A stretch of DNA of 64,000 bases from contig OZ059900.1 in NCBI GenBank assembly GCA_964057225.1, forward strand, positions 14,647,638 to 14,711,637, in the 5' to 3' direction. Positions 59,001 to 64,000 of this stretch are shown one piece after another. The first letter of the stretch is position 1. Every line of letters begins with the position of its first letter. Source of the stretch: Auanema rhodensis. Taxonomy: Eukaryota > Nematoda > Chromadorea > Rhabditida > Rhabditidae. Position numbers and translations under genes: made by a program. Under the pieces are notes generated by a model. It was not told the origin of the DNA, searched no databases, and saw only the letters and a program-made list of their open reading frames with translations.

Positions 59001-59191
59001 TCAAATTATTTAATCGAGAAAAAGATGACGGAATCGCACATAAGCCCAGTACACGTACAGACAGCTCAGACGATGACAGCGATATCGAAATCATAGAGGT
59101 TATCAACGGAAACAACAACGATGAAGACTCTTATGACGAACCAGAAGACCTTTCGGATACAAATTGGCTACCATCAAGAAAAAACCATTAA
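56045..59191 (+). CDS. pol: Pol: reverse transcriptase, RNase H and integrase
   Basis: Copies element RNA to DNA and inserts it. The frame is open from 56045; the first ATG is 56255 (978 codons), but the family makes this as part of a polyprotein. In ATG numbering: RT about 60-300 with FVTDFR (D111), NFD (D146) and catalytic YLDD 207-210. RNase H starts at about 350, with D356 in an ESDGSN motif and a later TDHRP. The integrase zinc domain is H579-x7-H587...C617-x2-C620, and the DDE core is D651, D711 and E747 with 35 residues between the last two. A GPF motif lies near the C-terminus before an acidic tail. All key catalytic residues seen are intact and there is no frameshift, so this part looks recent. 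TAA 56042 separates it from the protease. Nothing env-like follows it. Confidence 0.93.
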   Translation, partial: DTAFRDVNSINIQFRNNSKEFIEIPAGTVIAEAEIGSIPDYEIFSTEQQYDYIPPEADWEGKLPHFPGDFMKELDLKEADLTQRQKDELRNIIRQRKKAFLNEDKKIGLFKGPVEHKIPLRTDMDMPKPRISRIPLGKKEEVERQVQEMLEQGIIERSTSLFNSPVVLVRKKDETFRFVTDFRALNNVTRKQTYVIPNISDIIDLAAGSQYFSNFDLVSGFFQIPLSKKDRPLTFFTTNSGTYQYRRMPMGLCGAPHTFQTAVRYLQSKCKCRLFVYLDDLLVISDSAEQHLEDIKEVLLAVERLGFKIKLKKCSFARPEVKFLGLIVGRDGVKPDQQKVSAIRDYPAPQTPTGVRAFLGMVGFFRKFIKDFAHIASPLYDLTKLDADFNWTSECQRSLDKLKERLIEAPVLKPPRSDRTFIIESDGSNIAIGAVLLQPEDPNEPFKNLHPIAFASRKLVKAERNYAPIEIEALGIVYTLAQFRTYILGSHSICITDHRPLTSLLTRRDLFGRLAKFQLVIQEYDIEIKYREGRLNKVCDALSRYIGDEANDPKTSNKKQKTNSKEKIETQQVNVVKLPEFSSIQQNTPWIKRTIAEIEYRTKKNMIQNDRYCVINNLLYTKPSVKRPHPALILPSDSDIINKIIEEFHEDPTIGAHQGINKTKEAILRRFSWTNMQNDIAKYVKQCIKCAQRKKDPHAMTVQPMGQFNIPTKPFERIHMDIMGPFPTSKRNNSYVLTIQDSFSKWATTIAIPTIVSEVVIDRFLRNFVYVYGPPNRLITDRGSNFLSRKFEDMCEKLGIKHESTLPHQKNSNGQVERLHRTLEEGLTHYLNEDVTDWDMFLPKITFALNTTTHATTGISPYVVLFGKESRLRLDKDLYPETTEPKEISKEIENIEKIRSKQKTIIQEKLEKHQELAKKKHDARLRTHERDIQEGDCVMLAVKMHKPGQKLRKAYDGPFEVINVKGNMVQIKNLLGKIQDVHKDNLKLFNREKDDGIAHKPSTRTDSSDDDSDIEIIEVINGNNNDEDSYDEPEDLSDTNWLPSRKNH

Positions 59192-59871
59192 CTCATGAGA
59201 TTTTATTGTAAATTGTTTTGTAATAACTTTCTTTAAAGTAATACTAGAACACAAATTTTGTAACGAGTCCTCTAAAACAAGTCACTCTTAAGTCAAAAAG
59301 TAAACTAGAGCATAATGAACACGGGAAATGTGAGAAGATAATTCTTTATCATATAGTTCGAACCTTCCTAATTTCAACTAACTTCCCCATACTAGATGAG
59401 ATGAAAAATGAAAGACATAGTTTGCAACAATATCTGAGCAACAGTCTTCACTTGAGTAATCAATGACTCAATTTGGAAGTTATTTGGTATTACGCAAAAC
59501 TTTTCTTTTTTTTTCTAAACTCACACAAATTGAAACAAACAACCGAGCTCTAGCAAAAAAATAGTTAACTTTTTGTCTACACTTGTTAGAGCGTTATGCT
59601 TAGAAACTTTTTTATTATTATTTTATAAGTATATTTTCGCCAATAAAACATAGTCTAGTATTCGTTAAAGAGGGTTAAAACTTTCATAATTTGGTTAAAA
59701 ATTTTTTAATTCTTTTCAGATACTGATGTTTTATATTGTATTATGTTCATATTATAAGAATTTTACGTAAAATATTGTATTGTAACATGTACTTTAATAC
59801 ACACATTAACCCTTCTGCTACAGTTAATCAAGTCAAAACTTTTGATTGTCGCGAGGACGCGACATAAACTC
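59192..59871 (+). other. 3' untranslated part of the Gypsy-type element
   Basis: 680 bp of AT-rich sequence between pol and the polypurine tract. I see no ORF and in particular no downstream env. It ends with the palindrome TGTCGCGAGGACGCGACA. Confidence 0.7.
59847..59864. repeat. Perfect short hairpin TGTCGCG-AGGA-CGCGACA
   Basis: Seven-base arms around a 4-nt loop, just before the polypurine tract. It starts with the same seven bases as the BEL-like LTR. Role unknown. Confidence 0.7.
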
Positions 59872-59880
59872 GAAAAAGGG
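59872..59880 (+). other. Polypurine tract
   Basis: GAAAAAGGG, 2 nt before the 3' LTR start, the expected plus-strand primer site. Confidence 0.75.
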
Positions 59881-59882
59881 CA

Positions 59883-59916
59883 CGTTCCATTCGAATGATC
59901 AATGCATTACATTCAT
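59883..59916 (+). repeat. 3' LTR, first 34 bases only
   Basis: Identical to 48627-48660 over 34 bp, then replaced at 59917 by array sequence (GGAACGTCAGCG). The other 324 bp of the LTR are missing. Confidence 0.9.
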
Positions 59917-60076
59917 GGAACGTCAGCGTTTATCAATCGTTAATTGTAACACCAAACTTCAATTAGCTCTTTGAGTAAAGTAGGCCATAAATCAAGATAT
60001 GTTAGAGACAGTGTTTCATTTTTCTACTTTAATTCAAACTCACACTCTTAATGAAAGTTTCTAAGTGCAAATTCAA

Positions 60077-60148
60077 TCCTCGGTAGTATAGTGGTGAGTA
60101 TCCGCGTCTGTCACATGCGAGACCCGGGTTCAATTCCCGGCCGGGGAG
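60077..60148 (+). tRNA. tRNA-Asp (GUC)
   Basis: Consensus sequence. Confidence 0.95.
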
Positions 60149-60515
60149 AATGTTTTTGTTCTGATTCATCGTTATTGAATGTTATGCTATTTTTGTTTTC
60201 TTCAAAAAGTCGGATAAAGACGATAATTATTAGAAAAAAGATTGTTTTAAACTTTCTGCTTTTTCAAAAGTGATTTGAGCTTGTGATTTTTTTTTAAATT
60301 TTCAAACATTTCTATTTAATTTAAGTGTTCTATCTTAATTACGATGAAAAAAATTGATACGTCAGCGTTTATCAATCGTTAATTGTAACACCAAACTTCA
60401 ATTAGCTCTTTGAGTAAAGTAGGCCATAAATCAAGATATGTTAGAGACAGTGTTTCATTTTTCTACTTTAATTCAAACTCACACTCTTAATGAAAGTTTC
60501 TAAGTGCAAATTCAA

Positions 60516-60587
60516 TCCTCGGTAGTATAGTGGTGAGTATCCGCGTCTGTCACATGCGAGACCCGGGTTCAATTCCCGGCCGGGGAG
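60516..60587 (+). tRNA. tRNA-Asp (GUC)
   Basis: Consensus sequence. Confidence 0.95.
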
Positions 60588-60954
60588 AATGTTTTTGTTC
60601 TGATTCATCGTTATTGAATGTTATGCTATTTTTGTTTTCTTCAAAAAGTCGGATAAAAACGATAATTATTAGAAAAAAGATTGTTTTAAACTTTCTGCTT
60701 TTTCAAAAGTGATTTGAGCTTGTGATTTTTTTTTAAATTTTCGAACATTTCTATTTAATTTAAGTGTTCTATCTTAATTACGATGAAAAAAATTGATACG
60801 TCAGCGTTTATCAATCGTTAATTGTAACACCAAACTTCAATTAGCTCTTTGAGTAAAGTAGGCCATAAATCAAGATATGTTAGAGACAGTGTTTCATTTT
60901 TCTACTTTAATTCAAACTCACACTCTTAATGAAAGTTTCTAAGTGCAAATTCAA

Positions 60955-61026
60955 TCCTCGGTAGTATAGTGGTGAGTATCCGCGTCTGTCACATGCGAGA
61001 CCCGGGTTCAATTCCCGGCCGGGGAG
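60955..61026 (+). tRNA. tRNA-Asp (GUC)
   Basis: Consensus sequence; spacer changes from type A to type B part way. Confidence 0.95.
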
Positions 61027-61393
61027 AATGTTTTTGTTCTGATTCATCGTTATTGAATGTTATGCTATTTTTGTTTTCTTCAAAAAGTCGGATGAAGACG
61101 ATAATTATTAGAAAAAAGATTGTTTTAAACTTTCTGCTTTTTCAAAAGTGATTTGAGCTTGTGATTTTTTTTTAAATTTTCAAACATTTCTATTTAATTT
61201 AAGTGTTCTATCTTAATTACGATGAAAAAAAATGGAACGTCAGCGTTAATCAATTGTTCATTGTAACACCAAACTTCAATTAGCTCTTTGATTAAAGTAG
61301 GCCATGAATCAAGATATGTTAGAGACAGTGTTTCATTTTTCTACTTTAATTCAAACTCACACTCTTAATGAAAGTTTCTAAGTGCAAATTCAA

Positions 61394-61465
61394 TCCTCGG
61401 TAGTATAGTGGTGAGTATCCGCGTCTGTCACATGCGAGACCCGGGTTCAATTCCCGGCCGGGGAG
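61394..61465 (+). tRNA. tRNA-Asp (GUC)
   Basis: Consensus sequence. Confidence 0.95.
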
Positions 61466-61832
61466 AATGTTTTTGTTCTGATTCATCGTTATTGAATGTT
61501 ATGCTATTTTTGTTTTCTTCAAAAAGTCGGATAAAAACGATAATTATTAGAAAAAAGATTGTTTTAAACTTTCTGCTTTTTCAAAAGTGATTTGAGCTTG
61601 TGATTTTTTTTTAAATTTTCAAACATTTCTATTTAATTTAAGTGTTCTATCTTAATTACGATGAAAAAAATTGATACGTCAGCGTTTATCAATCGTTAAT
61701 TGTAACACCAAACTTCAATTAGCTCTTTGAGTAAAGTAGGCCATAAATCAAGATATGTTAGAGACAGTGTTTCATTTTTCTACTTTAATTCAAACTCACA
61801 CTCTTAATGAAAGTTTCTAAGTGCAAATTCAA

Positions 61833-61904
61833 TCCTCGGTAGTATAGTGGTGAGTATCCGCGTCTGTCACATGCGAGACCCGGGTTCAATTCCCGGCCGG
61901 GGAG
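61833..61904 (+). tRNA. tRNA-Asp (GUC)
   Basis: Consensus sequence; TTTTA-insertion unit. Confidence 0.95.
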
Positions 61905-62276
61905 AATGTTTTTGTTCTGATTCATCGTTATTGAATGTTATGCTATTTTTGTTTTCTTCCAAAAGTCGGATAAAAAAGATAATTATTAGAAAAAAGGTTG
62001 TTTTATTTTAAACTTTCTGTTTTTTCAAAAGTGATTTGAGCTTGTGATTTTTTTTTAAATTTTCAAACATTTCTATTTAATTTAAGTGTTCTATCTTAAT
62101 TACGATGAAAAAAAATGGAACGTCAGCGTTAATCAATTGTTCATTGTAACACCAAACTTCAATTAGCGCTTTGATTAAAGTAGGCCATGAATCAAGATAT
62201 GTTAGAGACAGTGTTTCATTTTTCTACTTTAATTCAAACTCACATTCTTAATGAAAGTTTCTAAGTGCAAATTCAA

Positions 62277-62348
62277 TCCTCGGTAGTATAGTGGTGAGTA
62301 TCCGCGTCTGTCACATGCGAGACCCGGGTTCAATTCCCGGCCGGGGAG
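62277..62348 (+). tRNA. tRNA-Asp (GUC), short terminator
   Basis: Consensus tRNA; downstream run is GCTTTTG, four T only. Confidence 0.93.
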
Positions 62349-62714
62349 AATGCTTTTGTTCTGATTCATCATTATTGAATGTTATGCTATTTTTGTTTTC
62401 TTCAAAAAGTCGGATAAAGACGATAATTATTAGAAAAAAGATTGTTTTAAACTTTCTGCTTTTTCAAAAGTGGTTTGAGCTTGTGATTTTTTTTAAATTT
62501 TCAAACATTTCTATTTAATTTAAGTGTTCTATCTTAATTACGATGAAAAAAATTGATACGTCAACGTTTATCAATCGTTAATTGTAACACCAAACTTCAA
62601 TTAGCTCTTTGAGTAAAGTAGGCCATAAATCAAGATATGTTAGAGACAGTGTTTCATTTTTCTACTTTAATTCAAACTCACACTCTTAATGAAAGTTTCT
62701 AAGTGCAAATTCAA

Positions 62715-62786
62715 TCCTCGGTAGTATAGTGGTGAGTATCCGCGTCTGTCACATGCGAGACCCGGGATCAATTCCCGGCCGGGGAG
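62715..62786 (+). tRNA. tRNA-Asp (GUC), T-loop variant
   Basis: Base 53 T>A, B box GGATC. Confidence 0.8.
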
Positions 62787-63152
62787 AATGTTTTTGTTCT
62801 GATTCATCGTTATTGAATGTTATGCTATTTTTGTTTTCTTCAAAAAGTCGGATAAAGACGATAATTATTAGAAAAAAGATTGTTTTAAACTTTCTGCTTT
62901 TTCAAAAGTGATTTGAGCTTGTGATTTTTTTTAAATTTTCAAACATTTCTATTTAATTTAAGTGTTCTATCTTAATTACGATGAAAAAAATTGATACGTC
63001 AGCGTTTATCAATCGTTAATTGTAACACCAAACTTCAATTAGCTCTTTGAGTAAAGTAGGCCATAAATCAAGATATGTTAGAGACAGTGTTTCATTTTTC
63101 TACTTTAATTCAAACTCACACTCTTAATGAAAGTTTCTAAGTGCAAATTCAA

Positions 63153-63224
63153 TCCTCGGTAGTATAGTGGTGAGTATCCGCGTCTGTCACATGCGAGACC
63201 CGGGTTCAATTCCCGGCCGGGGAG
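63153..63224 (+). tRNA. tRNA-Asp (GUC)
   Basis: Consensus sequence. Confidence 0.95.
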
Positions 63225-63590
63225 AATGTTTTTGTTCTGATTCATCGTTATTGAATGTTATGCTATTTTTGTTTTCTTCAAAAAGTCGGATAAAGACGAT
63301 AATTATTAGAAAAAAGATTGTTTTAAACTTTCTGCTTTTTCAAAAGTGATTTGAGCTTGTGATTTTTTTTAAATTCTTAAACATTTCCATTTAATTTAAA
63401 TGTTCTATCTCAATTACGATGAAAAAAATTGAAACGTCAGCGTTAATCAATTGTTCATTCTAACACCAAACTTCAATTAGCTCTTTGAGTAAAGTAGGCC
63501 ATAAATCAAGATATGTTAGAGACAGTGTTTCATTTTTCTACTTTAATTCAAACTCACACTCTTAATGAAAGTTTCTAAGTGCAAATTCAA

Positions 63591-63662
63591 TCCTCGGTAG
63601 TATAGTGGTGAGTATCCGCGTCTGTCACATGCGAGACCCGGGATCAATTCCCGGCCGGGGAG
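63591..63662 (+). tRNA. tRNA-Asp (GUC), T-loop variant
   Basis: Base 53 T>A, B box GGATC. Confidence 0.8.
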
Positions 63663-64000
63663 AATGTTTTTGTTCTGATTCATCGTTATTGAATGTTATG
63701 CTATTTTTGTTTTCTTCAAAAAGTCGGATAAAGACGATAATTATTAGAAAAAAGATTGTTTTAAACTTTCTGCTTTTTCAAAAGTGATTTGAGCTTGTGA
63801 TTTTTTTTAAATTTTCAAACATTTCTATTTAATTTAAGTGTTCTATCTTAATTACGATGAAAAAAATTGATACGTCAGCGTTTATCAATCGTTAATTGTA
63901 ACACCAAACTTCAATTAGCTCTTTGAGTAAAGTAGGCCATAAATCAAGATATGTTAGAGACAGTGTTTCATTTTTCTACTTTAATTCAAACTCACACTCT

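Larger units (their letters stand above)
48627..59916 (+). mobile_element. Gypsy-type (Ty3-like) LTR retrotransposon with gag-env-pro-pol order, defective copy
   Basis: An 11.3-kb element. In order it has a 5' LTR, a tRNA-Gln primer site, a leader of 1.2 kb, gag, an env-like glycoprotein, aspartic protease, RT/RNase H, integrase, a 3' untranslated part, a polypurine tract and a 3' LTR cut after 34 bases. RT-RNase H-IN order marks Ty3/Gypsy. All coding parts lie in one frame (50495-59191) broken by TGA 52067, TAA 53303, TAG 54107 and TAA 56042, with no frameshift. The env-like part between gag and protease is unlike the usual errantivirus or retrovirus order, where env follows pol. No target-site duplication can be read, because the right flank belongs to an array in the other orientation. 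Confidence 0.92.
59917..64000 (+). repeat. Tandem satellite array 3, 9 tRNA-Asp copies
   Basis: Same unit as array 1 and in the same orientation, beginning inside a spacer and running off the right edge. The unit at 62277 shares the GTGGTTTGAGC and CGTCAACG markers with the units at 452 and 3520, so this block belongs to the same homogenised family as the left end of the window. Confidence 0.96.

Noticed and set aside
28..63787. Hundred-fold repeated open frame of about 60 codons (and 68/75-codon extensions) in every unit
   Set aside because: It starts at GTG inside the tRNA, its first third is the tRNA itself, and it ends at a T-rich spacer. Length changes follow single spacer substitutions. 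It is a by-product of the tRNA repeat.

Overview
This window is eukaryotic nuclear DNA, most likely from an insect (the order cannot be fixed from sequence alone). The evidence is tRNA genes with internal Pol III promoters and no encoded CCA, a BEL/Pao-type LTR primed by tRNA-Gly, and a Gypsy-type LTR element primed by tRNA-Gln. I find no ordinary host protein-coding gene.

Most of the window is a tandem satellite of about 438-bp units. Each unit carries one 72-nt tRNA-Asp(GUC) gene followed by a T-run terminator and about 366 bp of AT-rich spacer. I count 118 tRNA copies: 95 on + (1-41475), 14 on - (42513-48626) and 9 on + (59917-64000). By eye 80 are identical to the consensus and 38 carry changes, many of which break a stem pair or an invariant T-loop base. 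Two spacer subfamilies and their chimeras are interspersed. Blocks of 3 to 9 units are themselves repeated as higher-order repeats, as expected from unequal exchange.

Two retroelements interrupt the satellite, and the array changes orientation at each. The first (41476-42488) is the 5' end of a BEL/Pao-like element: a 335-bp LTR, a tRNA-Gly primer site and the N-terminal part of a Gag-like ORF. It is followed by an inverted copy of its own first 24 bases and then by inverted array. The second (48627-59916) is an almost complete Gypsy-type element: a 358-bp 5' LTR, a tRNA-Gln primer site, gag, a membrane glycoprotein (env-like) region, aspartic protease, reverse transcriptase/RNase H, integrase, a polypurine tract and only the first 34 bases of the 3' LTR.

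The most unusual object is the coding layout of the Gypsy-type element. The env-like region, with a hydrophobic leader, a dibasic cleavage site and a transmembrane segment, lies between gag and protease rather than after pol. Gag, env, protease and pol all share one reading frame from 50495 to 59191 (2,899 codons), broken only by four nonsense codons and no frameshift. If real and shared by other copies, this is a gag-env-pro-pol polyprotein in which Gag and Pol would be cytosolic and Env lumenal.
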